Assembly (NCBI GenBank): GCA_964508655.1
Contig: CAZDUO010000011.1
Location: 1-64,000, forward strand
Source of the DNA: VBAS01 sp964508655
Lineage (GTDB): Bacteria > Bacteroidota > Bacteroidia > Chitinophagales > Chitinophagaceae
Direction of reading: 5' to 3'
Length of the DNA stretch: 64,000 nt
Shown: piece by piece, positions 51,165 through 59,033 of the stretch
Layout: the number at the start of each line of letters is the position of its first letter
Numbering within the stretch: the stretch's first letter is position 1
Notes under the pieces: model-generated
Seen by the model: only the letters and a program-made list of their open reading frames with translations
What the model was told of the DNA's origin: nothing
The model's database searches: none
Program-made: the position numbers and the translations under genes

Positions 51165-51722
51165 TTATTTTCCGGACTTAACCAGCTTGATTCCGGCCGA
51201 AATCTGAAACACCTGGTTCTTAATGGTGCTGCTGCTGTAGCTTTCGTTATTGTCCGTCAGCCCGATATTATACCGGGCATCGAAGGTGATGCGGAAGGGA
51301 GCATCCCAGCCGGCACCGATAGCAAAACTGATGTCGGCAGTTTTCAGCAAATTTTTAATATCCTGACCGTCAAGCTCAGCCGTACTTAAAAAGCCAAACT
51401 GGGGACCAAGCTGCAGGTTTACACCGGCCAGAATAAAATATTTCAGGATGAGGGGAATATTCAGGTATTTGGAATCCCAGTCGCCAGGGTTAACAACGGA
51501 GCCTTGCTGCGAAAAAATAATTTCCGGTTGAAACGCTGTTTTTTTAAACCGGAACTGTGCAAAAACACCCGCATGATATCCGGTTTTACCGGAAGTGCTC
51601 ATGTTTGAAATATCCAGGTCAGAAAAGTTCAGGCCTCCTTTTATTCCAATGGCAATTTTTGCCTGGCCGGAGGAGTACAATCCTGAAATAAAGATGGCGG
51701 CGAAAAGGAAAAGCTTTTTCAT
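51165..51722 (-). CDS. outer-membrane beta-barrel protein (PorT-like)
   Basis: A 185-residue protein with signal peptide (MKKLFLFAAIFISGLYSSGQ) and an eight-strand barrel pattern: IAIGIKGGLNFSDLDI, GYHAGVFAQFRFKKTAFQPE, NLQLGPQFGFLSTAEL, FAIGAGWDAPFRITFDARYN, GLTDN and FQISAGIKLVKS as alternating strands ending in a charged C-terminal strand. This is the outer-membrane beta-barrel (PorT/OMP_b-brl_2) family, of which one member (PorT) helps T9SS. An in-frame ATG 39 codons upstream is not a credible start. It is a single gene with its own terminator. Confidence 0.85.
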   Translation of the reverse strand: MKKLFLFAAIFISGLYSSGQAKIAIGIKGGLNFSDLDISNMSTSGKTGYHAGVFAQFRFKKTAFQPEIIFSQQGSVVNPGDWDSKYLNIPLILKYFILAGVNLQLGPQFGFLSTAELDGQDIKNLLKTADISFAIGAGWDAPFRITFDARYNIGLTDNNESYSSSTIKNQVFQISAGIKLVKSGK

Positions 51723-51900
51723 GGAGAATGTTAGTTTTGGCTGCGATTGATTAAAGTACTCTCTAAATTTAAACCATAAAATTTTCTCCACGTTATTATT
51801 TTTCTTTTTATCAGCTAAACCGCCAGGTATAAAATTCATTCATCACACATCCTCCTGCGCCCCGAAGGTTTGGGGTTTCGGAGGGCAATCCACTCATTAC

Positions 51901-52698
51901 TTAATCCTTCGCTATCTTATTATAACTCGCCACCACACCCCGGATGAGGGATGAGCTGAACCCCTGGTGTTCCATTTCATTCAGCCCGGCAATAGTGCAG
52001 CCCTTTGGTGTGGTTACTTTATCAATCTCATGTTCGGGATGTGTGCCTTTTTCCAGCAGCAGCTGCGCAGCGCCTTTCACTGTTTGCGCTGCTATGAGTG
52101 TGGCAGTGGCTGCATCAAACCCTATTTCAATGCCGCCCTGTATGTTGGCCCGGATGTAGCGCATGGCATACGCAGTGCCGCAGGCACCAAGAACCGTGGC
52201 CGCATCCATCAGCTTTTCATCAATGAGAACTGTTTTTCCGAGCTGGTCGAACAACTGCCTGATATAATTCATTTGCGCCGGCGATGCGCCTGCATGCGCC
52301 AGGCATGTCATGCTTTGCTGAATGGCAATGGCAGTATTGGGCATGGCACGAATCACTGGTACCGGCTTGCCGATTGCCTTCTGCAACTGCTCAATCCACA
52401 CACCGGTGATGACAGACACCAGCACATGCTTTTTAGCATCCAGCGCCGGTTTTATTTCGCTGATGATATCTGAAAAATTATAAGGCTTCACGGCAAGGAT
52501 GATTATCTCGGCCGTCTTCACCGCCTTTTTATTATCGCTGTGCACCAGGCATCCCTGTTCGGCAAAATGACTTAAAGCTGCCGGGTTCCTCCGGGTGATG
52601 GAAATTTCCACCGGTCTGCTGAATTCACTTTGAATCAAACCTTCGGCAATGGATGCACCCAGATTGCCGCCGCCGATGATGGCTATTTTCTTTGACAT
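51901..52698 (-). CDS. proC: pyrroline-5-carboxylate reductase
   Basis: A 265-residue enzyme for the last step of proline synthesis. NAD(P) binding: KKIAIIGGGNLGASIAEGLI. Substrate and dimer parts: VIRAMPNTAIAIQQSMTCLA, GACGTAYAMRYIRANIQGGI, and TVKGAAQLLLEKGTHPEHEI followed by TTPKGCTIAGLNEME, the Pro/NAD family signature. The start at 52698 (MSKKIAIIGG) is chosen over a codon nine residues earlier. The gene is not linked to proAB here. Confidence 0.95.
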   Translation of the reverse strand: MSKKIAIIGGGNLGASIAEGLIQSEFSRPVEISITRRNPAALSHFAEQGCLVHSDNKKAVKTAEIIILAVKPYNFSDIISEIKPALDAKKHVLVSVITGVWIEQLQKAIGKPVPVIRAMPNTAIAIQQSMTCLAHAGASPAQMNYIRQLFDQLGKTVLIDEKLMDAATVLGACGTAYAMRYIRANIQGGIEIGFDAATATLIAAQTVKGAAQLLLEKGTHPEHEIDKVTTPKGCTIAGLNEMEHQGFSSSLIRGVVASYNKIAKD

Positions 52699-52767
52699 AA
52701 ACTTTTGGTTTAATAAAAATGCCACCAGGAGATTTCTCTCTTAGCGGCAAACAACTACCGGCAAATA

Positions 52768-53796
52768 TCAGTAATATTTCCCGTTGATAAGAAAATTCTT
52801 CACATACGTAGCCACCCCTTCTTCAAGCGAATAAAACTCTTTTTTGTAACCCGCCTTGCGGAGTTTGGTTAAATCAGCCTCAGTGAAGTATTGATATTTA
52901 TCGCGGATGTCGGTGGGTGTATCAATGTATTCAATCACCGGTTTTTTGCCAAGGCTGTTGAAAATGGCAGTTGCCAGGTCTTTGAATGTCCTGGCTTTAC
53001 CGGTACCGGCATTATACAAGCCCGAAGCCGGTTTTTCTTCCATCAGCCAACTGCAGATGTCCACTACGTCTTTTACATACACAAAATCGCGGAGCTGTCC
53101 GCCGTCTTTATATTCCGGCCGGTGCGATTTAAACAGTTTTACTTTACCGGTTGCTTTAATTTGATTGAACGAATGAAAAATCACACTGGCCATCCTGCCT
53201 TTGTGATATTCATTAGGACCGTAAACATTAAAAAATTTTAAGCCATACCAAAATGGGGGTGCATACTTCTGACTCCCGATGCCTTCGCTTTCGGTCGGCA
53301 CTACTGACTCCTGACTTCTTTTTATCGCCCATTTATCAAACTCATTCTTCGACCGGCCATAAGGATTCAGCGGATTCAGTTTGAAAGGAAGATCATGGTT
53401 GTCCACATAACCCAGATCACCGCCGCCATAAGTGGCTGCCGATGATGCATACACCAGCGGGATATTTTTTTCAGTGCAGTAGTCCCAGATTTTTTTTGAA
53501 TAATCTACATTCAGCTTTTCGAGTACGGAATAATCAAACTCTGCCGTGTCGGTTCTTGCTCCGAGGTGAAAAACAAAATCAAACCGCACCTGGAAATGGC
53601 TGAGCCAGTCGAAAAGTTCGCTGCGCTCTACACGGGCACAGATTTTTTTATCCGTGTAATTATGCTTTTTATTTTCCTTCTCGAACTCATCCACGATGAT
53701 AATATTCTGAAAGCCTTTCCGGTTCAGATAACCCACCAGGCAACTGCCGATAAAGCCTGCCGCACCGGTAACCATTATGACTGAGTTTCTGTCCAT
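52768..53796 (-). CDS. hldD: ADP-L-glycero-D-manno-heptose 6-epimerase with a repeat-derived insertion
   Basis: A 342-residue SDR epimerase. NAD binding: VIMVTGAAGFIGSCLVGYLN; catalytic motif NPYGRSKNEFDKWAI; heptose-epimerase marks are FHLGARTDTAEFDYSVLEK, LKFFNVYGPNEYHKGRMASV and QLRDFVYVKDVVDICSW. It sets the heptose configuration for LPS core. Between KWAI and PPFWYG about 18 extra residues (KRSQESVVPTESEGIGSQK) are encoded by a GACTTC-type repeat with an embedded hairpin (53265-53319) that is otherwise intergenic. The insertion keeps the frame and would lie on a surface loop, so activity may survive. Without it the length fits the family (about 320-325). Confidence 0.92.
   Translation of the reverse strand: MDRNSVIMVTGAAGFIGSCLVGYLNRKGFQNIIIVDEFEKENKKHNYTDKKICARVERSELFDWLSHFQVRFDFVFHLGARTDTAEFDYSVLEKLNVDYSKKIWDYCTEKNIPLVYASSAATYGGGDLGYVDNHDLPFKLNPLNPYGRSKNEFDKWAIKRSQESVVPTESEGIGSQKYAPPFWYGLKFFNVYGPNEYHKGRMASVIFHSFNQIKATGKVKLFKSHRPEYKDGGQLRDFVYVKDVVDICSWLMEEKPASGLYNAGTGKARTFKDLATAIFNSLGKKPVIEYIDTPTDIRDKYQYFTEADLTKLRKAGYKKEFYSLEEGVATYVKNFLINGKYY
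53265..53319. repeat. GACTTC-type repeat with hairpin inside hldD
   Basis: About 55 bases with ACTTCTGACT at one end, TGACTCCTGACTTCT at the other, and an imperfect CCGA/TCGG hairpin (CCCGATGCCTTCGCTTTCGG) in the middle. The same ACTACTGACTTCC-type wording is found in the intergenic run at 56334-56380. Length is compatible with 18 codons. Confidence 0.7.
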
Positions 53797-53901
53797 GTGT
53801 AATTAAGTAAAGGCTGGGACCAAGGTTAAGGTTAAAGCTAATGTTTAGAATAATAAAAAGATTGAGTAAAAGCTTCCCATCTTAACCTTACCTCAACCTC
53901 A

Positions 53902-56133
53902 TTAAATTGAACTCAACGCCGAACCGGCTTCCTCCTGTGACAAATAATTTTCAATGGCCGTATCGTATTCGTCTTTCCACCAGTCAATAGTTCCCCAGAA
54001 ATCACCATCCACCATAATTTCACCGCTTGTGACAAGGCCGATTCTTTCATAAGGAAAATCGCCGAGTGTATTTTCAAAATTTGCAACCAGCTCAGGCTTT
54101 ACACTCACCACCACCCTGCTTTGTCCTTCTCCAAAGAGGCAGGCATCGCTCCTGGTTCCCTCATTTGTTTCCACCGTAAAGCCAAGTTCACGGTTAAAGC
54201 CGCTTTCGCAAAGCGTGACATACAAACCGCCTTCGCTTATGTCGTGCGCCGATTGAATAAGTTTTTTTCTGATAAGCTCTGCCACTTTTTTCTGCAGGTG
54301 AAATTCCTCTTCCAGCTCAAAATAAGGAGCGGGGGAAAACTCCACACCAAGAATTTTGCTGAGATATTGTGAAGAATTGATATCATTGGTAGCTTTTCCA
54401 AGCAGGTAAATCACATCGCCTTCATCTTTAAAATCAAGTGTCATTTTTTCGTTGATGTTTTCCAGCAAGCCTACCATCCCAATCGTTGGTGTGGGATACA
54501 CGGGTCCATCGGGACTCTGATTATAAAAACTCACATTGCCACCGGTAACCGGTGTATCAAATCTGCGGCAAGCCTCACCCATGCCCCTGATGACTTGTAC
54601 AAACTGGAAATAAACTTCCGGGTCGTAAGGGTTGCCAAAATTGAGACAGTTGGTTACTCCCAAAGGCTGTCCTCCGCTGCACACAATATTTCTTGCGGCT
54701 TCACTCACCGCTATCATGGCGCCTTTGTACGGATCGGCAAACACATAACGGCTGTTGCAGTCAGTGGTGATTGCCAAACCTTTTTTGGTTCCTTTTACCA
54801 ATACAACCGCTGCATCAGTCGGCGCATTGGTAGATGCATTGTTGGTACACACCATACTGTCATACTGATGATAAACCCATCGCTTGGATGCAATGCTGGG
54901 CAACTGAATCAGTTTTTCAGCCGCTGCTTTCAGATCATCCGGTACCGGGATGATGTCAGGACTAAAATTTTTAATTTTTTCAAAATAGGCAGGTTCACAA
55001 TACTCACGGTCGTATTGCGGAGCGCCACCGCCCAGCACCAGCTCATGCGCCGGAATGGATGCTTCCAACTGACCATGCATATAAAAATTCAGAATACCAT
55101 CGTCAGTCACTTCACCTATCACTGAGCAGGGTAAATCCCATTTTTCAAAAATTTTTATCACTTCCTGTTCCCTTCCTTTTTGCGCCACCAGCAGCATACG
55201 CTCCTGGCTTTCGCTCAGCAGCAGCTCCCATGCTTTCATATTTTTTTGTCGCGTGGGCACTTTGTCCAGGTCTATTCGCATACCTGCTTCTCCTTTTGCG
55301 CTCATTTCTGAAGTGGAACAGATAATACCTGCAGCGCCCATATCCTGCATGCCTGCAACAGCGCCGGTTTGAATAACTTCAAGACAGGCTTCCAGTAATT
55401 TTTTTTCCTGGAAAGGATCACCTACCTGCACGGCCGGCAGGTCCTGTGCACTTTCTTCGGTAATATCAGCCGATGCAAAAGAAGCACCGCCGATGCCATC
55501 TTTTCCCGTAGCGCTGCCTACAAACATTACAGGATTGCCGGTTCCTTTTGCAGTGGCAGAAATGGTTTCACCTGTTTTTACAATCCCCACGCTCATGGCA
55601 TTCACCAACGGGTTGGTATGATAACATTCATCAAAATAAATTTCGCCGCCCACAGTGGGTACGCCAAAGCAATTGCCGTAATGCCCGATGCCATGTACCA
55701 CACCTGAAAGCAGGTGTTGCGTTTTATCTTCTTCAAGATTTCCGAAACGAAGTGAATTGAGTGCTGCAATGGGCCGTGCACCCATGGTGAAAATATCACG
55801 GTGTATGCCGCCCACGCCTGTGGCTGCACCCTGGAAAGGCTCAATAGCCGAAGGATGATTGTGTGATTCAATTTTGAAAACCACAGCCAATCCGTCGCCG
55901 ATATCCATCAGGCCTGCATTTTCTTCACCGGCTTTCACCAGCATTCGTCCGCCTTCCCGCGGCAGGGTTTTCAGCCATTTGATGGAATTTTTATAGCTGC
56001 AGTGTTCGCTCCACATGCCGCTGAAGGCACAGAGTTCATTGAAGTTGGGAGTTCGTCCGAGTTTTTGTCTGATGAGTTCAAATTCTTCTGCAGTCAGGCG
56101 AAGTTGTTCGGCTGTCTTAACGGTTACTTCCAT
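53902..56133 (-). CDS. purL: phosphoribosylformylglycinamidine synthase subunit PurL
   Basis: A 743-residue small-type PurL, the synthetase part of the FGAM synthase complex that also needs PurQ and PurS (not in this window). Motifs: FNELCAFSGMWSEHCSYKNS, VFKIESHNHPSAIEPFQGAA, GVGGIHRDIFTMGARPIAAL, GMQDMGAAGIICSTSEMSAK and the second-half ATP site GVTNCLNFGNPYDPEVYFQF, plus SAHDISEGGLYVTLCESG. A TAGTTTTG box lies about 45 bases upstream on the minus strand. The short space to hldD holds an inverted AAGGTTAAGG/CCTTAACCTT-like pair but no clear terminator. Confidence 0.96.
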   Translation of the reverse strand: MEVTVKTAEQLRLTAEEFELIRQKLGRTPNFNELCAFSGMWSEHCSYKNSIKWLKTLPREGGRMLVKAGEENAGLMDIGDGLAVVFKIESHNHPSAIEPFQGAATGVGGIHRDIFTMGARPIAALNSLRFGNLEEDKTQHLLSGVVHGIGHYGNCFGVPTVGGEIYFDECYHTNPLVNAMSVGIVKTGETISATAKGTGNPVMFVGSATGKDGIGGASFASADITEESAQDLPAVQVGDPFQEKKLLEACLEVIQTGAVAGMQDMGAAGIICSTSEMSAKGEAGMRIDLDKVPTRQKNMKAWELLLSESQERMLLVAQKGREQEVIKIFEKWDLPCSVIGEVTDDGILNFYMHGQLEASIPAHELVLGGGAPQYDREYCEPAYFEKIKNFSPDIIPVPDDLKAAAEKLIQLPSIASKRWVYHQYDSMVCTNNASTNAPTDAAVVLVKGTKKGLAITTDCNSRYVFADPYKGAMIAVSEAARNIVCSGGQPLGVTNCLNFGNPYDPEVYFQFVQVIRGMGEACRRFDTPVTGGNVSFYNQSPDGPVYPTPTIGMVGLLENINEKMTLDFKDEGDVIYLLGKATNDINSSQYLSKILGVEFSPAPYFELEEEFHLQKKVAELIRKKLIQSAHDISEGGLYVTLCESGFNRELGFTVETNEGTRSDACLFGEGQSRVVVSVKPELVANFENTLGDFPYERIGLVTSGEIMVDGDFWGTIDWWKDEYDTAIENYLSQEEAGSALSSI

Positions 56134-56333
56134 TTCAAATTATTTTCAGGTGTTTATTCACAAATCATGGAGGCGCAAAACTAACAAAAATGTACGATGA
56201 CGGCCGGAAGATGTACGCCTGTTGATAATTAACGAATGAAGCAGATAGCCCGGGTATTCAATAATTAATTTTAACCATTGAATTTATTTGAATAAAATGT
56301 AAGTTACACTCCTGCCGGCTTCCAGATTATTCC

Positions 56334-56380
56334 CGACTACTGACTTCCGACTTCTGACTTCCGACTTCCGACATCAGATT
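56334..56380. repeat. intergenic GACTTC-type repeat
   Basis: A tandem run of imperfect 7-base words, CTGACTTCCGACTTCTGACT and so on, ending in GACATCAGA. It lies between purL and the following membrane protein gene and is related to the runs at 49199-49236 and 53265-53319. Confidence 0.65.
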
Positions 56381-56414
56381 TTTCCTCTATTTTGCACGCC
56401 AAACAAACTATTGC

Positions 56415-57698
56415 TTGGAATATTTTCTGTTTGCCGGTTACCTTTTTCTTTTTGCCTGGCTGGTTACCCGCCTGGGTTTTTTCAAAAAATCGGGACTCAG
56501 CAATGCGCAGCTGGTTATTTTATTCCTGCTGAAAATCATGGCAGGCATTTTCTACGGCTGGATCGGGATTTACTACGGACAGTTTGCCTACATGTACGAC
56601 ACATGGGGGTATCATTATTCCAGTGTAGCGGAGTATAAAATGCTTTTTAATGATCCATATAATTATTTCACCAGCCTGTTCCAGAGTGGATATGAAAACA
56701 AATACGGTGGCTTTTTCGATTCTTCCAATTCGTGGTGGAATGATTTGAAGAGCAACATGTTTGTCAAAATACTTTCCGTCCTTAATGTCTTCAGCTTTGG
56801 CAATTATTACATCAATGTGATTTTTTATTCCTTTATTACTTTCCTGGGGCCTGTTGCCATATACCGTGTGTTCAACGATGTATTCCCCGGAAAAATAATC
56901 CAGGTGCTGCTGGCCACATTCCTTATTCCTTCGTTTGCCTACTGGACCAGCGGCATACATAAAGACGGCCTGGTATTTATGGCCATCGCCATTATTGTTT
57001 ATCATTTTTATTTTTCAATTAAGGAAAGCCGTTTTGCACCAAAAAGGATTTTCCCGGTTCTGCTTTCACTGCTTATCATTATTTCTTTCCGGAATTTTTT
57101 ACTGGTATTGCTGATTCCTGCATTAGCAGCCTGGTACCTCGCTTGCCATAAGCCAGCAAGAACTGCTGTAATTTTTTTGTCTGTCTATTTAGCCTGCTCC
57201 GTATTATTTTTTACAGTAAAATACATTGTCCCCGTTCTTGATTTTCCAAAAGCTGTGGTAGAAAAGCAGGAAGCTTTCAGAAAACTGCAGGGAAATTCCG
57301 GTATTGAAATGTGGGAATTAAAACCGACCGTAACAAGTTTCCTGGTCAATAGCCCGCAGGCAATCAGCTCTACTATGTTGCGGCCACATCCCGGTGATGT
57401 AAAGCATATTCTTTCTTTTGCTGCTGCAATGGAAACCGCACTTCTGCTTTTATTGTTCCTGGTATTTCTCTTCTGGCGAAAAAACGGTATCCGATCGAAA
57501 CCCTTTGTTTGGTTTTGTATTTTCTTTTCTGTTTCCTTGCTTATGACAATTGGTTATACTGTCAGTTTTCTGGGCGCCATTGTGCGATACCGAAGCATTG
57601 TCCTCCCCTTTCTTATTGTTCCCATAGTTACATTAACCGATTGGAACAGGGTATTCAAATTACTGTTCAGCAACATTAGAAATAATAATAATGTTTAG
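56415..57698 (+). CDS. polytopic membrane protein, possible polymerase-like glycan protein
   Basis: A 427-residue protein with about ten hydrophobic segments. An outer loop near residues 40-100 holds YDTWGYHYSSVAEY and FDSSNSWWNDLKSNMFVKIL, then GIHKDGLVFMAIAIIVYHFY follows. The layout is like that of EpsG/Wzy-type or GT-C proteins, but no family-defining motif is certain. The start is a TTG at 56415, the first in-frame start after a repeat region, so the N-terminal few residues are uncertain. It is a single gene between purL (other strand) and glnII. Not confidently recognised. Confidence 0.6.
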   Translation: MEYFLFAGYLFLFAWLVTRLGFFKKSGLSNAQLVILFLLKIMAGIFYGWIGIYYGQFAYMYDTWGYHYSSVAEYKMLFNDPYNYFTSLFQSGYENKYGGFFDSSNSWWNDLKSNMFVKILSVLNVFSFGNYYINVIFYSFITFLGPVAIYRVFNDVFPGKIIQVLLATFLIPSFAYWTSGIHKDGLVFMAIAIIVYHFYFSIKESRFAPKRIFPVLLSLLIIISFRNFLLVLLIPALAAWYLACHKPARTAVIFLSVYLACSVLFFTVKYIVPVLDFPKAVVEKQEAFRKLQGNSGIEMWELKPTVTSFLVNSPQAISSTMLRPHPGDVKHILSFAAAMETALLLLLFLVFLFWRKNGIRSKPFVWFCIFFSVSLLMTIGYTVSFLGAIVRYRSIVLPFLIVPIVTLTDWNRVFKLLFSNIRNNNNV

Positions 57699-57867
57699 TT
57701 TTTTTGTGATAGCCAATCCTATTTTCAACTTAATTCCCGCCTTTTCTTAAAAATTTTCCACATATTCTTCAAAATTCTTGACAAATCCAGAAAAAAAATT
57801 GGCTCTAAGCTCAAGATTGGCTTTTTTTGCAAAAGCTAATAACTTTTAAAATCTAAATGTAACGACT
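57699..57867 (+). other. leader region of glnII
   Basis: 169 bases before the glnII start. An AT-rich stretch holds two copies of GCCAAT/ATTGGC-like words (57708-57713 and near 57800 and 57815) and A/T runs. I see no full promoter or riboswitch, but the spacing suggests a regulated leader. Confidence 0.3.
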
Positions 57868-58908
57868 ATGGCCGCCTCAAAACTTGAGTATATCTGGCTG
57901 GATGGCTATAAGCCCATTCAAAGCCTGAGAAGCAAAACCAAAATTGAAAAAGACTTTAGTGGCAAACTGGAAGATTGCCCCCTGTGGGCTTTCGATGGTT
58001 CTTCTACCGAGCAAGCCCCGGGTGGATCTTCAGACTGCCTGCTGAAACCGGTATTCATGGTGAAAGACCCCCAGCGTAAAAACGGATACCTGGTGATGTG
58101 TGAAGTGCTGAACCCCGATGGCACGCCTCATGAATCAAACGGAAGAGCAACAATAGAGGACGATGATAATGATTTCTGGTTCGGGTTCGAGCAGGAATAC
58201 TTCCTGTGGGATCCGGCAAATAATAAACCACTTGGCTTTCCTGAAGGGGGGTTCCCGGCACCTCAAGGACCTTATTATTGTTCAGTGGGGGCTAAAAATG
58301 CTTTTGGCCGCCAGATGGTGGAAGAGCATCTGGACGCCTGTCTTGATGCCGGATTGAATGTTGAAGGCATCAATGCTGAAGTGGCTACCGGCCAGTGGGA
58401 GTTCCAGATTTTTGCCAAAGGCGCAAAAGCTGCCGGCGACCAGGTGTGGGTAGCCCGTTACCTGCTTGAAAGAATCGGTGAAAAATATGGTATTTCAATC
58501 AACTGGCATTGCAAACCGCTGGGCAATCTTGACTGGAACGGCAGTGGCATGCACGCCAATTTCTCCAACTCACTGTTGAGGACCTGCGGCAGCCGCGAAA
58601 TTTACGAACAGGTTTGCGAAGCATTCAGACCCGTAATAGCAGAACACATTGAAGTGTATGGCCCGGATAATCATCTTCGCCTGACGGGCAAGCATGAAAC
58701 GGCAGCTATTGATGAATTCAAATACGGTATTTCTGACCGTGGCGCTTCCATTCGCATCCCCATCGGCACAGTGGAAAGAGGCTGGAAAGGCTGGCTTGAA
58801 GATCGCAGACCAAACAGCGCTGCCGACCCTTACAAAGTGGCAGCACGAATTATCAAGACGGTGAAATCAGCCGAAGTGAATTTTGCAGCGCAAAAGAAAG
58901 TTGCATAA
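57868..58908 (+). CDS. glnII: glutamine synthetase, type II (eukaryote-like)
   Basis: A 346-residue enzyme of the short GSII class that makes glutamine from glutamate, ammonia and ATP. The beta-grasp N-part starts KLEYIWLDGYKPIQSLRSKT, then CPLWAFDGSSTEQAPGGSSD; the catalytic part has FWFGFEQEYFLWDPANN, GLNVEGINAEVATGQWEFQI, NGSGMHANFSNSL and ISDRGASIRIPI, with the metal and ATP residues. It lacks the adenylylation region of GSI. It lies 125 bases upstream of a GSIII gene on the same strand, so the two isozymes are placed for joint or alternative use under changing nitrogen supply. Confidence 0.94.
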   Translation: MAASKLEYIWLDGYKPIQSLRSKTKIEKDFSGKLEDCPLWAFDGSSTEQAPGGSSDCLLKPVFMVKDPQRKNGYLVMCEVLNPDGTPHESNGRATIEDDDNDFWFGFEQEYFLWDPANNKPLGFPEGGFPAPQGPYYCSVGAKNAFGRQMVEEHLDACLDAGLNVEGINAEVATGQWEFQIFAKGAKAAGDQVWVARYLLERIGEKYGISINWHCKPLGNLDWNGSGMHANFSNSLLRTCGSREIYEQVCEAFRPVIAEHIEVYGPDNHLRLTGKHETAAIDEFKYGISDRGASIRIPIGTVERGWKGWLEDRRPNSAADPYKVAARIIKTVKSAEVNFAAQKKVA

Positions 58909-58994
58909 ACCGCTTTACAGCTTTTGCTGTTTTACGGCCGGGTAAATTTTATTCACTTATTTTTAAGGGTAAGCTTTTCAACCGGCTTACCTTT

Positions 58995-59002
58995 TATATT
59001 TG
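58995..59002 (+). promoter_or_regulatory. -7 box in front of glnN
   Basis: TATATTTG at 58995-59002 is a full match to the Bacteroidota -7 box, 31 bases before the glnN start. The upstream box is not clear. Confidence 0.45.
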
Positions 59003-59033
59003 GAGCAATTATTTACCATAAACAAAAAATCAA

